Of a stretch of 64,000 bases of DNA, positions 1-11,540 are shown one piece after another (within the stretch, counting starts at the first letter, position 1; each line of letters opens with the position of its first letter). The notes beneath the pieces were generated by a model, which ran no database searches, was not told the DNA's origin, and saw nothing but the letters and a program-made list of their open reading frames with translations. A program made the position numbers and the translations under genes. The stretch lies in assembly GCA_023846275.1 (NCBI GenBank), contig JAIUJO010000160.1, forward strand, positions 930,774 to 994,773, in the 5' to 3' direction. This stretch comes from Vanilla planifolia. Lineage: Eukaryota > Streptophyta > Magnoliopsida > Asparagales > Orchidaceae.

Positions 1-720
1 TTATATATCTTACAAGAACACATCAAGAATTTAAATTTTTTCATTCATGCCTCCTTAAAATTGATATTTTCTTTGAGAAAAAATAGTTTGATTGGTTTAT
101 GCCATGGTTCACCATTTCAAGTTAAACCTATCTTAATTATCCTCTTTTTTGTTTAAAAAACCAAGCTTCTAAAACATCAAAATCAAATTATGACATTGCT
201 GTAAGACATTTCAACCTTTATTCTTTTTCCTCATATAGTGTTTCTTAAGATATTCCTATATGCATCACAAACCATTTTCCATTTTTAATTCACTTATGGT
301 GAACTTTTAGCTAACTCCTTATATTTAAGAATCTTATCCATATCTTCATTATGCATTCGTTGTTGGATAATAATAGGGATAAGAGATTACAATAATATCA
401 AAAAATACATGCTCATTGCATGGCATGAAGCATAATGCTATGATGGCCTCCATGATGTCTCTCTAGTCTTGTTATTCAACCGTACTTCTAATTCTCAAAT
501 TTGAAAATTCAAAATTCGAAATTTAATTTTTCTATATTAAAAATTTAAACATATGCAACTCGAATTTCAAATTTAAAGTCACAAGAAATTACACATTTTT
601 ATTAACTAAATTTGAATTATATGGATAAGAATGTTGGGTATAAGAGAATTTGGATGCCATTATTTTATTTTCCATCAAATATGTTCTTGGATGACATCAA
701 TTTTTCAGTTTTGGTCGCGT
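1..720 (+). repeat. Direct repeat A, copy 1 (possible LTR, cut by window start)
   Basis: This stretch matches 4495-5100 in the same orientation. Shared landmarks are the 'atggttcacc' block (104 and 4598), 'tatcttcatt' followed by 'gcatt' and 'gttggataa' (341 and 4699), and 'aatttaattt' followed by a similar 'ttaaa...aaacat' stretch (520 and 4883). The offset is about 4.36 kb after the second landmark and about 4.49 kb before it, so copy 1 carries roughly 135 extra bases between 130 and 310. A direct repeat pair a few kb apart suggests the LTRs of an old retrotransposon. I did not find a clear primer-binding site or TG...CA ends, so two independent insertions of one family are equally possible. 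Confidence 0.5.
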
Positions 721-992
721 TCACATCATTTTGATTGCACCTCGACACTCTAATAGGCAAAGATCCTAGGAGAATCATATATAGTTAAGCTTCGATAACT
801 CCATTTTCATTAATGAGGTACAAAAGTTGTGAAATTGCGAATAGGTGCTCTGCACTTGGAATGCAAATACTAAAGGTTGATAATTTTTTGAAGAATCATA
901 ATGGGAATGAGGTTTATGTTGGAATTATATGTATTAATAAAGGTAAAAAATAGAGGCCATTTCACAAGAACATATATAAGATAGTCATCAAA

Positions 993-1304
993 ATGGACTA
1001 TATACCACTATCAAATAGTGAAAGGTCAAATGATCATTCTCAGGAAGCTGTCAAACATTATTTAGAAAACCAAGCACAAGGCAATAGAAACAATTGTTCA
1101 CTAGAGTTAAATTTGCAAAGGAAATGGAATTGTGAATTCCCTTATAGAAGTGGGAATGACATCATCAAAGTAAAAAAAATGGCATGTGCAAGAGAATCTA
1201 AAGACATGAAAAGGTATTGGACAATTGGAAAAAGTCTAAATCTCATACAATCATACTTTGTACATGGTAAGAAGAATCGCATTGAGGGATTAGTTGAATT
1301 ATGA
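993..1304 (+). CDS. Unidentified 103-aa open frame between A repeats
   Basis: I do not recognise this protein. It opens with ATG, has a more balanced composition than most open frames here, and is rich in charged and polar residues (a central 'ACARESKDMKRYW' stretch and a basic C-terminal 'VHGKKNRIEG'). It has no signal peptide or membrane segment. It lies just inside direct repeat A, where the gag region of an LTR element would be expected, so a retrotransposon Gag fragment is the simplest guess, but no zinc knuckle is visible. It could also be a chance frame. No codon or conservation test could be run. Confidence 0.2.
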   Translation: MDYIPLSNSERSNDHSQEAVKHYLENQAQGNRNNCSLELNLQRKWNCEFPYRSGNDIIKVKKMACARESKDMKRYWTIGKSLNLIQSYFVHGKKNRIEGLVEL

Positions 1305-2101
1305 AGAAAGATTTTTCCTACATGTGGAACTATGTTGTATGATATGATATTTGTCATTCTACCATGCAAAGCACCAACACCTACAAAATCCTATTATCAT
1401 AACAAGATGTTTCAACTTGCCTTAATCACTGTTAATATTGCTTTGCACGAATACTTGAATTGAAATCATATCATATTAAGGAAGGAATTTCAAATCAAAA
1501 GCAATGGACATTTATGACAATCATTTATTGACACTTTGCATAATTTGACAACATAATATCATTTTTACTTAACTTTTTTTAGAAACAAGAGTGTAAAAAA
1601 AAATTAAGTAATCATAATATCTATTGTACATACAATTTATAATGTAATATCATTAAAAAACTATTATGAAATGAATCAATAACATTTTGTTTATCCTTAA
1701 TACCAAAGAATAAGAAAAATACCCACAAAATTAATAAACCATTGGAGTCAACATGATTGTTTGGCAACCCCATGAATAGCTACAAAAGTGCTATTAAAAA
1801 ATAGTAAAGAACAACTGAGTTTAATGCAATAGTTTAATAGCTAAGAAGTTACAGGCTCAATCGAGAATCCTTATGCACTCATTTTCATAATATCTAGCTT
1901 GAGTACTACTTAACCCCTAGCTCTTATATCCAAAAAGAAATATAGAAGAGTAAACTTACAAGCTCAATGGAGAATCCATGAGGCATACTATTAAATTAAT
2001 AATTAGTAGCAAAGAATTATGTACATCATAACTGAGTAAATGATGCAAGAAAATGACACTAATTTTTAACAATAATAATCCCAGACCATCTACCAGCTAA
2101 G

Positions 2102-2141
<40 letters not shown>

Positions 2142-4494
2142 GTGTGTGTGTGTGTGTATGTGCATGTGTGTGTGTGTGTGTGTGTATGTGTGTGTGTGCT
2201 ATCCATATATTATAGCTTAGTGTCCTATGTTTGATCAAATACACTATCCAATGTTTTAGAATTTTGAATAGATTTACACTTCTATCACACCACATTATCT
2301 AGCACTCCATAATGTGTTGGTAATCACATGTAACAACCCCATAAAGTTTTAGAAGTCCTAAACAACAACATGTACTCCCACAAAAATATATGACATAATG
2401 TGATTCCTTGGCTAAATTTGCAAGAATTCCATTCAAAGATAATTTATTTGCCTTTTAGCTAATCCTAGAGATTCGTACCATAAGATCATGCAACTATCTT
2501 ATAAGCTCATCCAATGAGTCGTAACAACTTGGAAACTAATATAGCAAAGTAGCTTCACTTTCTAATGTCCTAAATGAGGATGCAGTATCATGGCTCCTTT
2601 ACATTTGAATCCTTGATAAAAATGATATTCTTAAGGTGTAACATTCTATTAACTCTATTCCATAATCATCTTGGATTCTACCTCACCCTTATTTTATTTT
2701 TGTTTAATTAATGATATTTTTACTAAGTTCCATAAAGGTTCTTTTAAAACATAATTTAGCTTTTTATAATACCATAATGGATTTTTCATTTTTTTATTCC
2801 TGACCTTATTTTTTCTTAAGACGTTTTCCTATCTAAGATAACCTTAGTGTTCACAAAGCCTGTACTGTTTCTCTTGGGTTCCATTTATTGTTGATTATTA
2901 TTATGATTTTTTTATGTTCGCACAAGTATTATCAATAACCCTTGGCCTCCAAGGCAAACCCCACTCACCATGCCCACCCAAAGTCATATACTAGGCCACC
3001 ACATGAGCCCATGAACTTTGAATAAGATCTCATCAAAAAGCCTAAAATCTTAAACAACGCCAATGTTCTTATCCAAAGGACCTAGTTGACCAACAGGTAT
3101 AGTCAACAATTTTAAGATATTGCATCCATAGGGTGAACCTAGTGCATTTCGATGTCTTATTCCAAGCACCTTTACTTTCTTCCATGGCTTTAGTAGGCAG
3201 CTTCACTAATCAAAGCATAATTTATAATGTGAAACAGCTTTAGCAAAGGAATTTTCTTAGCCCATCACTATGATATTCTATTATAGATTCTTTTTCCATT
3301 AATTAACTCTATGCCCTTGACAATAGTTCCAAGGATAATATTACCTTACATAGTTGTATCCAATCACCTAAAATCTATAATCTAATCTCTATTAATAGTT
3401 GTTCATATATCCTTATAGTCTAGCATTAGCTTGGCACTTGTCAAAAAAAGTTCTTTGGTTGCCAATTATATCCCAACACAACCTAGGCTTCTTATAAGTC
3501 TTTCAACTAAGCTCTCTAAATCTTCTCGACTTTAAACAATGGGACACACATAGACAAGCTATACAAACCATTCGGATTCACTTAAAGTTTGATCCTATGA
3601 CTCTCATGACTTATCATAGCCTTGTTTCCAGGCTTTCAAAGCAAACTAATTGTAATGTATAATTGGGCATAATATTTGAACTAAAGCATAAGTTAGGTAT
3701 CACAATTTCAAACAATTATTCGTCTTAGAATCTAATAATTAAATGTTTTGTATAATTCGTGGCATGGTTTGATACATGGTTTGGCAACTCATATACACAT
3801 TTATATCATGTCATGAAGAGAAACCAAATTTCAGTTTTCCCTTGGCAGAGATTTTATATTTCTTATGAGTTGCTACTTGTAAAAGGATTTACACATAAGC
3901 TTGACAACCAATCTTTAGCATAGAATTAAAAATAAAATAAAGAATATGTCTTAGTTTTTAGACCCATACACATTAAAATTTTCTATACGATGGTTTAGCA
4001 ATTTTATAACATCAATTGTGCTAAAATGTTCTTATTGCAAACATATTTATACTAGTTGCAAGGATTTAACATTACCATACTTCATGATCATGTACCAATT
4101 ACGAGATTGTTCGCATCTATAAAAAAATCTTATAACTCCATCTTGTCCTTATTTTAATATGTAAAGCTAAGCATGTAAAAATGTGAATAGGAATTTCACT
4201 TATATTCACAATTTAGTTAATATTACAAATTCTTGCCTAGTTCCTTCAGCAAACTACATAATAAAGGAATTATAAAAAACATTTATATGCTAATAAAAAT
4301 TCTCTTTATTCATGGGTATAAGTGGTTCCTCTTATTTTAAAAATAGGTTCATTGAAGAAGATTGACTTGTCGTTAACCAAAAATTCAAGTAGAGGTTTTC
4401 TCCTTGGATAGGACTTTCCTGGATTCAAAACTAGAACCCTCTTTCTTCTTCTTGTTTTTACCTACTCTAGAATCCGTTTGTGGCTAGGTTTTCA
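1305..4494. other. Non-coding stretch between A repeats
   Basis: I see no convincing gene here. The sequence is AT-rich with frequent stops in all frames. It contains the compound microsatellite at 2104-2199 and a slightly less AT-rich patch at about 2940-3200. If the A repeats are LTRs, this is the decayed internal region of that element, but I could not recognise RT, RNase H or integrase motifs on either strand. Confidence 0.5.
2104..2199. repeat. Compound (TA)n-(TG)n microsatellite
   Basis: An almost pure TA run (about 2104-2135) passes through 'tgtatatg' into TG tracts interrupted by 'tatg', 'tgcatg' and 'tatg' units up to 2199. It is a typical plant compound dinucleotide microsatellite. 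The His/Thr-rich frame readable on the minus strand across it is an artefact of the repeat. Confidence 0.97.
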
Positions 4495-5100
4495 TAATAA
4501 CCTTAGAAGAACATCTTTGTGGCTTACCTTGCCCCATTTATACTTCTTTAAATCACAAATCTGCTTTAAGAAAAACTAGTTTGGTTTAGTTTAAGCAATG
4601 GTTCACCCATTGAAGTTAAATGACACCTAATTATAACATTTTTAGCAGACCTTTTCATAACTTGTTAACTAACTCCCAATTTTTAGGAATCAGATCTATA
4701 TCTTCATTTTGCATTTATTGTTGGATAAGAATAAGGATAAGTAATAACAATATTATTTTAAATAAAATTATAAGGAGATTTTAAAGCGTTAAGCTGAATG
4801 CTATCATGAATAATGCAATGTAATTAATGTCTTTCCATTCAACGATACTTAAGATTCTTGGATTTAAAATTTAAGATTTCAAAATTTAATTTATCCATAT
4901 TAAAACTTTAAACATGTTCTCTTCAAATTTCAAATTGTAATTCAATAGAAGAGACACACCTTGGTCAACTAAATTGAAATAATGTTGCAAAGAAAGTTGA
5001 GAATAATCGTATTATGTTGCCACAAATAGATTTTCAGTAAAATTTGCTTTAGGATTTCTTGTGTTGATCACTTTAGATCTATTTAATTCATTATGATTAT
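4495..5100 (+). repeat. Direct repeat A, copy 2 (possible LTR)
   Basis: This is the partner of 1-720. It begins near the 'agaagaacat' stretch and loses similarity after about 5040-5100, shortly upstream of the Ty1/copia element. Compared with copy 1 it lacks about 135 bases between the 'ggttcacc' and 'ctaactcc' landmarks. By eye the copies agree over clear blocks separated by diverged sequence, so if they are LTRs the insertion is old. Confidence 0.5.
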
Positions 5101-5349
5101 ATGATTGTCAGGCTTAAATAAAATAAATTTTACAAGGAACAAAAATTAAATTTTTTCAACACCATAATAAATATTTAAATTACTACTACAAGGAAAACAT
5201 GGGTTACAATAATTCGATCATCATAGAAATCACCATATGTCGATCACATTTTTGAAAACCAATTTCCATGATTTGTTACAAAAATTAATTTTAAAAAAAC
5301 TAGTTTTAATTGACCTAAGCCTAAAACTCTTAAGTGATTTAGAATTCCT

Positions 5350-6420
5350 ACAGATTATGATAGTCACGTCAGAGCCAATGTCTTAAAGCCAAGTGTTATA
5401 GTGTTAAGCCAAGGAATCACTCCTAAACTTGTCATGCACTTACTAGTAAGCAAGGGTGTTGCCAAAACTGAAGTAGGAAGTAAGCAACGCCATATGTTTG
5501 ATTACTGTTTGAAAACATGTGAATCTTTATATCGATCAATCTCTCACAAAATGGTTGTGCAGGATCAAAATTCTTATGCATTTTGGTACACAAATTTTCT
5601 AAATAATAGAGGTCAATATGTGTCATTAAATCTTACGGTCAGATCAAAAAGTCTACAATTCCACAAATTATTTTTGGCTTGCAAGTTGAAATCTAGTAAT
5701 TTGATCATATATTTTCGTGATCAAATAATGAAATTTCATATTTTTTTTCTAAATCATGTAAGTTTAATTATAATCATTTAATCTCGAAAAAGTTGTGAAC
5801 CAATGGCCAAAAGTACCTTTACCTTTCTAAATGAAACATTTTAATATTAGTCAATAGATCACATAATTTTTGTTATTAAAATCGAAGTTAAACCTTAACT
5901 CCAAAATCATTCATGTGACTCTCATTTACCATCATCAAATCTAGAAAGTGATAGCCTTAATGCACTATAATTGCTATTGTTTAAACACCATTTAGCAAAC
6001 CAATGAAGTTATTTTTTGTAGCACGTATTTTCAAAAAGTTGTTATTGAAATTGCTCTATGCAACCCACATTGCCTAGGTAGCATGTTAGGTAACTATTAT
6101 TAACTACCATAATGTGTTGACAAATAATGGTTTTTTAAAATGAATCCTTGATTAAGGATTGTAAAATGTTCATGCTATTAAATTTAAGCTTTAGCAGTTT
6201 GTGCATGCTATTATATCCATTTCTTGCATTTTTCAATCTTCAAGCTCCAACTCTCACTTCTTGTTAAATGGCCTTTGCTTTTACAATTTCAGTTTTGAAT
6301 TGATTCAAATAAAGCATGACACATATATTCTTTCTTAAATATTTTATCAAGCATAGTATTGTTTAACACATCAAACTCAAGTTGTGCTGCTGCAATTCTT
6401 CTTTTTAGCTAGCAATCCTT
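5350..6420 (+). repeat. 5' LTR of the copia element
   Basis: It matches 10.45-11.54 kb through landmarks at 5413 ('cctaaacttgtcatgcactt'), 6180-6200 ('aatttaagctttagca'), 6244 ('gctccaactctc') and 6342 ('ttttatcaag'). The right end is placed after the 'caattcttctttttagc' stretch because the next bases resemble a tRNA primer-binding site. The 126-aa open frame at 5401-5781 falls inside the LTR and is not considered a gene. Confidence 0.65.
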
Positions 6421-6423
6421 CAA

Positions 6424-6442
6424 TTTGTATCAATGGTATGTC
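6424..6442 (+). promoter_or_regulatory. Possible retroelement primer-binding site
   Basis: Just downstream of the inferred 5' LTR, the bases 'tttgtatcaatggtatg' resemble the initiator-methionine tRNA complement (consensus TGGTATCAGAGC) used by most plant copia elements. The match is imperfect, so this rests mainly on position. Confidence 0.3.
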
Positions 6443-7439
6443 TCTTTCTTATGAGAAGTAATTAGCTAGCAAGACCCTTGTTTCTTATTATTGCTTCAAT
6501 GAATTTAAGTGAAGGTGCACATTCTAATAGGGCACAACCCTTTTTTGGTGAATGTTATCCATATTGGAAAACTTTGATAGCCATTCTCTTGAAGTTAGTT
6601 AGCAAGGAAATATAAGAGATAATGTAAACTCAAATTAAATTTCCTAAAAGGAAACTTCATATTGTGTACATACACAAAAACCAATTGGTGAAAAGGATGT
6701 GAAGAAAAAATGTAGTAAAAATTTAAATCTAAAGGCTACAAATATTTTACATTATGCTTTAAATACTACTCATTTTAATAAAATAATAAATTTTGAAATA
6801 TTTCTTAGAATATGACACAAATACAAGTAACTTATGAATGTACATTTTAATTTAAACAAGAAAATAAATGTTGTGACACTTGATTATGATTTGTTAAAAA
6901 AGCTTTTGCAATGAATTCATTGAAAGTACATTTACAAACATTATAAATAGACTTGCTAATTTTGTAAAACCTATATCTATGAATGAATAGTAAAAGAAGA
7001 ACCCAAGAATTTTCTTGAAGTAGTGTTATCCTTTGACCACTTCAGATTACTACGAACATTTCTACCAAAACAATGAATGACTTGGTGAGTAAACTCACAA
7101 AAAGTGAGGTAGAGGTGAGGAGAAAAACAAAGAAGGTGAGATAGAGAAGAATAACGTGAAGAAGAAAAAGAAAAATTAGAAATAAAAGAATGAGTTATAC
7201 TCTTAAATAATGGTGTACATAAAAAAAGGATGGGATAGCTATAATCTCAATGGCTATAGTTAAAATTTTTTGCATTAAAGAAAGATATTTGAATGAAAGG
7301 TACAAGAAGAGAAGAATAAGAAATAAGAAGAAACAAGAAGATCATTTACCATGAAAGATGAAAAGAAGGACAAATGAAACTCGTATGTCCTATAGTGTAG
7401 GAAAGAATTGGAATAGAGAAGAAAGAATTGAAGAAGATC

Positions 7440-7760
7440 AAGAAGTCTAAGCTAAAATCACTACAATCACCTTGAGGTCATTTGGTGGGGACAGCACTAG
7501 TGCAAAGAAACAGAACAACGAATGGCTATCTTGTGTGATGGCTAAAGAGGATGAGGAAGAACAAAGAACATCATCATATAATGAAAACTTAAGTTATTAT
7601 TATGAACATTAAGCTAAAACATTTCATTATGCTTGTAATAATCATCAAATCTATGTAAACGATAAATGGAACTAAGAAATGATATAGCGAATATTTTTAT
7701 CTCTATGGCTATATTATAAACAAGCCTAAAGCAACTTTTAATGAAAAAGGGAAGGCTAAT
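7440..7760 (+). pseudogene. Copia Gag/protease-region remnant
   Basis: A readable stretch from about 7520 gives 'LSCVMAKEDEEEQ' followed by a Ser/Tyr/Asn-rich acidic segment. This resembles the end of plant copia Gag, where a 'LCLMA' motif precedes an acidic Glu/Asp/Ser/Asn region. The purine-rich, Lys/Glu-coding stretch at 7080-7440 could be more decayed Gag. No protease D-S-G active site was recognised. Assignment relies on position upstream of the integrase remnant. Confidence 0.4.
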
Positions 7761-7926
7761 AATGATATAGGAAAAATAATTAATGAGCATGCATCATCAA
7801 TTGTTTATTATGAAATGAAAAACTTAGTATAGGGATATTTTTGTTGCAAATGCTAAAGTATTTCAAACGTAATCACATAATGGTAATGTCAACATTTTAC
7901 ATGGTCACAATAAAAATATTACAAGA

Positions 7927-8270
7927 CATTATTGGTAGTATCTTGGCCATATAGCATAGGCTTATATTACTTGGGATGACAAGTTTAGGTATGCATGAAA
8001 AACATTATTATGGAAAAAGAGTAAATGATTTAGCTAGCTCAATTCCTTGATCACTCAATTACAAAAAAGAGTTAGGCCATAACTTAGTTTCCATTGGAAG
8101 CAATAATAATGGAGAATTTATGAATAAAAAATTGTTGAATATTTTGATATTAATGGAATTTTACATATATTATATGCTCCTATGACTTCACAATGTATAG
8201 TAGAAAGGAACTATAAAAATTTATTTGATTTAGAATGAAATATTTTGAATGAATTAAAATACTGATTGGT
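7927..8270 (+). pseudogene. Copia integrase remnant
   Basis: The stretch begins with a decayed zinc-binding region around 7927-7965, giving 'YLGHIA' where copia integrases have 'RLGH'. At 8088 'IGSNNNGEFMNKK' corresponds to the catalytic 'SDNGGEF..K' block; here the Asp is Asn. A one-base frame change later, 'INGILHILYAPMTSQCIVERN' (about 8145-8215) matches the 'GI.H..SAP.TPQ.NGVVER' block, which retains the Glu but lacks the conserved Asn-Gly. At least one frameshift and several missing catalytic residues mean no function. Confidence 0.75.
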
Positions 8271-8703
8271 TTTGAGTAGAATCTATCTTATAGTTTGCAA
8301 TCTTTCAAATAAAATATTTTCTAAGAATAACTTCATCAAATCACGTTAACATGTTGTGCTGTACAACATGAAATGAAAAATTGCTTATTTGCATTATTCT
8401 TAATATAAATAAAATAGCCTAAATAATGAAAAGAGAGAATTATAAAAATTCGAAGTCAAACAAAGAAATTTTATTATGTATTTTATTTTGTTTTAGACTT
8501 ATATAGTTTGTAATAAAACCACTAATGAACTAGAAGAATCTATCTAAATGAACTCGATGAATGAATTCCATCGAAACAAGACAGTGTGAACATAGATGGT
8601 AAATTTCTAGGATTTGACAAAATAAGCTTAAAAGATTGAAATCAAAGAGATAAGTAGAGGGAATTAATTAAAGAAAAGGTAATATTTAAAATATAAAGTT
8701 TAT

Positions 8704-9240
8704 GTTGAACAACCTAAAAGATTTGGAGTTTATGATAAATTAGATCATATAAACAAACTAAATTAGGCTTATATGGACTTAATCAAATGTTTGTGCTATA
8801 GCATAATAGACTATATGGCTTTTTTCTTTCATATGACTACCCAAAAAAGGTAGAGACCATATTTTTAATAAAAAAAAGATGAAGATCAACTTATACGCTA
8901 AATATATATAGATTACATAGTATTTGGAGAAAATAATGAAGGTGTTCATACATCATTTTTTTATTCCATAAAAATCTAATTTCAAAGAATTTTGAAGATT
9001 GAGTTAACTTTCCTCTTAGGTGTTAAAGCTAAGCAAACTAGAAGACATTTTGTCATGTAAAAAATATAGTTTTAAATTATTAAGAAAATATGGTTTCACA
9101 TATGTCAAACCTATAAATGCTTCTATTGGCATCAACACCCATCTAGATAAAGTTGAAAAAGAAAAATTAGTAGATCATAAATTGCATAAATTTATAAATA
9201 TAATTTTTGTCATATCTTGCCATATGTTCATTTGATATTA
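8704..9240 (+). pseudogene. Copia reverse transcriptase remnant
   Basis: It starts with 'VEQPKRFGVYDKLDHINKLN' at 8704, the counterpart of the 'EQP.GF.....P..V.KL.KALYGLKQ.PRAWY' region. The polymerase box follows at 8902-8940 as 'IYIDYIVFGENNE'; the usual YVDD has become YIDY, so one catalytic Asp is lost. Then comes 'FLLGVKAKQTRRHF' (about 9010-9055). The open frame from 9020 to 9235 adds 'KYSFKLLRKYGF', 'HLDKVEKEKLVDHKLHK' and its neighbours, matching the connection segment 'Y...LLKKFG...C.P..TP......L.....VD...YR..IGSL'. Several stops and frameshifts interrupt it. Confidence 0.85.
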
Positions 9241-9254
9241 CACATTATTTGTGT

Positions 9255-9830
9255 ATGTGTTGGGTTCCGAGCTTGTGCCAAAGAATCTCATTTACTAACC
9301 AAAAAATAAATATTTGAATGTCACTTGGAATATGTCAGCAAAGACTATGGTATCCAAAACATGATTAACATTTTCAATTAGGAGAGTTCTTCGAAGTCGA
9401 TTTTGCTAGATGTAGAACATACAAAAAATCATAAATGGAACATTTTGATTTTTAAGAAATTTACTAATTTCATGTACTAAAAAAACATGCTTTGCTTAAA
9501 TTTTAACTTTTTTTGTTATTAACTACAAGTTGCTGTGTAGCACATGTTTTTTAAATAAAAAATAATTGGGAGATTATGCTGCTACATTAGAACAAATTGT
9601 TATTTACGATGATAACATAAGAACAACAAACTTAAGTGAAGATATAACTAATCATTCAGCATCAAAATATATAGCTTTTATATAATGTTATATAAGAGAA
9701 CATACTAAACTTAATGATGTTTAATTAAAATTTCTACCTATTAATGATCAATACCCTAATATTTTTGCAAAATTTGTAAGTTTGAAAAATTCACAAAATA
9801 TTGTTCAAGTTCGAGAGCATTAAATCAATT
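9255..9830 (+). pseudogene. Copia RNase H remnant
   Basis: After the RT, 'RACAKESHL' (about 9265) matches 'CA.FQ..PKESHL'. 'DFARCRTYKKS' at 9399 matches the RNase H 'DFAG.R.DRKSTSG' block, with the first Asp kept and the Gly replaced by Arg. From about 9615, 'DDNIRTTNLSEDITNHSASKYI' and 'IREHTKL' match 'CDN.SAI.LS.NP..HSR.KHI....H..R'. It ends near 'NIFAKFV', the usual 'DIFTKPL' end of Pol. Stops are scattered throughout. Confidence 0.8.
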
Positions 9831-9876
9831 CGAGTGATAACAAAAGAGGGAGTTATTCTATAATTAAATTGAGAAT

Positions 9877-9893
9877 TTCTAGGGGGAGTTAAT
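9877..9893 (+). promoter_or_regulatory. Polypurine-tract-like site of copia element
   Basis: The bases 'ctagggggagttaa' just after the Pol remnant look like the plus-strand priming polypurine tract of plant copia elements. A second purine run, 'aaaagagggagtta', lies 35 bases upstream. In long-LTR copia families such tracts can precede the 3' LTR by some distance, which would fit an LTR start between here and 10.45 kb. Confidence 0.45.
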
Positions 9894-10449
9894 CCCTAAT
9901 TTTATTGCATACTTTTTTATTAAATAATTTATATTTTTGTTAAATTCGTTAAGGTCCTTGTTGTTGTCAAAGTGAAAAGATTGTCGTGATATTGATGTCT
10001 AGTCATGACAATTTTTTATGATGTCTAACTTCAATGATTTCTAAGAAATTCGTTTATCAAATTTTAGATAGTTGCTGTTTATATTAATAGGAGAACTTCA
10101 AGAGTAAGACTTAATTTTAAATACTATGAAGATCATCTAATTTGGATTGGTAGAGCACTAAGTGATTTATTTTAAATTTAATATTATTTTTTTTACTTTT
10201 GTTTTCATCAGAATGTTAAGTTTGATTGAAATCATTTTTATAATTCACAAAATTAAATTTCTACATTACAAAAATCATTATTTAAATTAGTCATCTTAGG
10301 AAGAACATTGGACTCGAAAGCTTTGATCAACATAAAATTCATCCTACATTTGTCACTTTGAAAACTCAGATCCAATGAGTTAAAAAATAAATTTTAAACA
10401 ATAGCATAATTGTGTTACACATAGGTATATGCTTTTGTAAATGATTCGA

Positions 10450-11540
10450 AATTGTAATAGGTTCTGGCAGTATCGAGTTAGGGCTTGATTTCTAAATGAA
10501 TAATAAAGAGTATTGGGCCATCGAATAACTTCTAAACTTGTTATACACTTGTTCAAAAGCAAGGTCACGATCTCTCATGCAAACTATTGGGCAACCAACC
10601 TAAAATGCTCTGTTGAATATTTGCACGTGGAGAAAACATTACATATATCTATCTCCTACATAAATAGTTAATGTGTTATAAAAATCCTTGACTCTATTTG
10701 TGCATCTCACATCTCAAATCTAGAGATGAATTTGGAGAATAAGATCTTGTGGTTAGATCAATTTGAAAAAAAATCCTACATCTGTCTATGTCCCTATAAG
10801 TTAAATCCAATCATTCCTTCATGATATTTTTTTGATTGAAAAGCTTGTAATTCTATTACCTTTTTAAAACATGTATATTCAATTCCCTTCATTTGATCAT
10901 TCAATTTTCAAGTTCAATTGGTCATAAATTCCTTAGCATTTTTAAATTGAATAAATTCAAATATAGCCATTTGATCATTCAATTTTTTATATAATGATCA
11001 AGATTAAATCTTAACACTTTAATCAATTGTGACTATCTTGTCTAACTCAATCAAATTTGAAATAAAAATACTACATATGATTAATGAGGATTTAGTGGTA
11101 GTTTTCTAAGCAGCATTGGGGTATTAGTCCTATTATTTTTCAGAATGTTTATTTTTTAGTTGTTTTTGAAATCATGTCATTCACACAATAACAACAAATT
11201 CGTATATGTAGTAATGTCTTCTAGTTATCGTAACATGCCTTTAAATGGTTAATCTTTTAGCATAAAATGTTAATGAAAGAATGAGGAAATATTCAAAGCT
11301 ACAAAAATTAAGCCTTAGCATATGAGGTTATTGTTATTTCCATTTATTATGTCATTCATTCCTTGAGCTCCAACTCTCCTCTCTAATTTAATCAATGAAG
11401 ATTTTATATTTTATTTTTTTACTTAACTCAGGAGGGTGGAAGTTACATCTGTGCCTTGTTATATAATTTTATCAAGAAAAATATTATTGTATGCATCAAA
11501 TTTAGATTTGTGTCACCACAATTTTTTTCTACTTATTTTA
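10450..11540 (+). repeat. 3' LTR of the copia element
   Basis: It matches the 5' LTR at 10522 ('tctaaacttgttatacactt'), about 11312 ('aaaattaagccttagca'), 11367 ('gctccaactctc') and 11467 ('ttttatcaag'). Similarity between landmarks is patchy, with many substitutions and small indels, consistent with a long time since insertion. Its left edge could be as early as about 9.96 kb. Confidence 0.6.

Larger units (their letters stand above)
5350..11540 (+). mobile_element. Old Ty1/copia LTR retrotransposon
   Basis: The element is supported by two independent lines. First, a direct repeat pair (about 5.35-6.42 and 10.45-11.54 kb) keeps a nearly constant offset: 5109 bp at 'cctaaacttgt', 5123 bp at 'gctccaactctc', 5125 bp at 'ttttatcaag'. 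Second, translated remnants appear in the order of the copia class: Gag/protease region, integrase, RT, RNase H, then a purine-rich tract. All domains carry stops and frameshifts, so the copy is dead. The RT box and the 'ASKYI' RNase H segment resemble plant copia lineages with long LTRs (Sire/Tork-like), but lineage assignment is inference. Outer ends are uncertain; similarity may extend left to about 5.2 kb. Confidence 0.8.

Noticed and set aside
2059..2295. 78-aa minus-strand frame rich in His-Thr and Ile-Tyr repeats
   Set aside because: It is a translation of the TA/TG microsatellite.
5401..5781. 126-aa plus-strand open frame
   Set aside because: It lies inside the inferred 5' LTR of the copia element; the matching LTR copy at 10.5 kb has no corresponding open frame.
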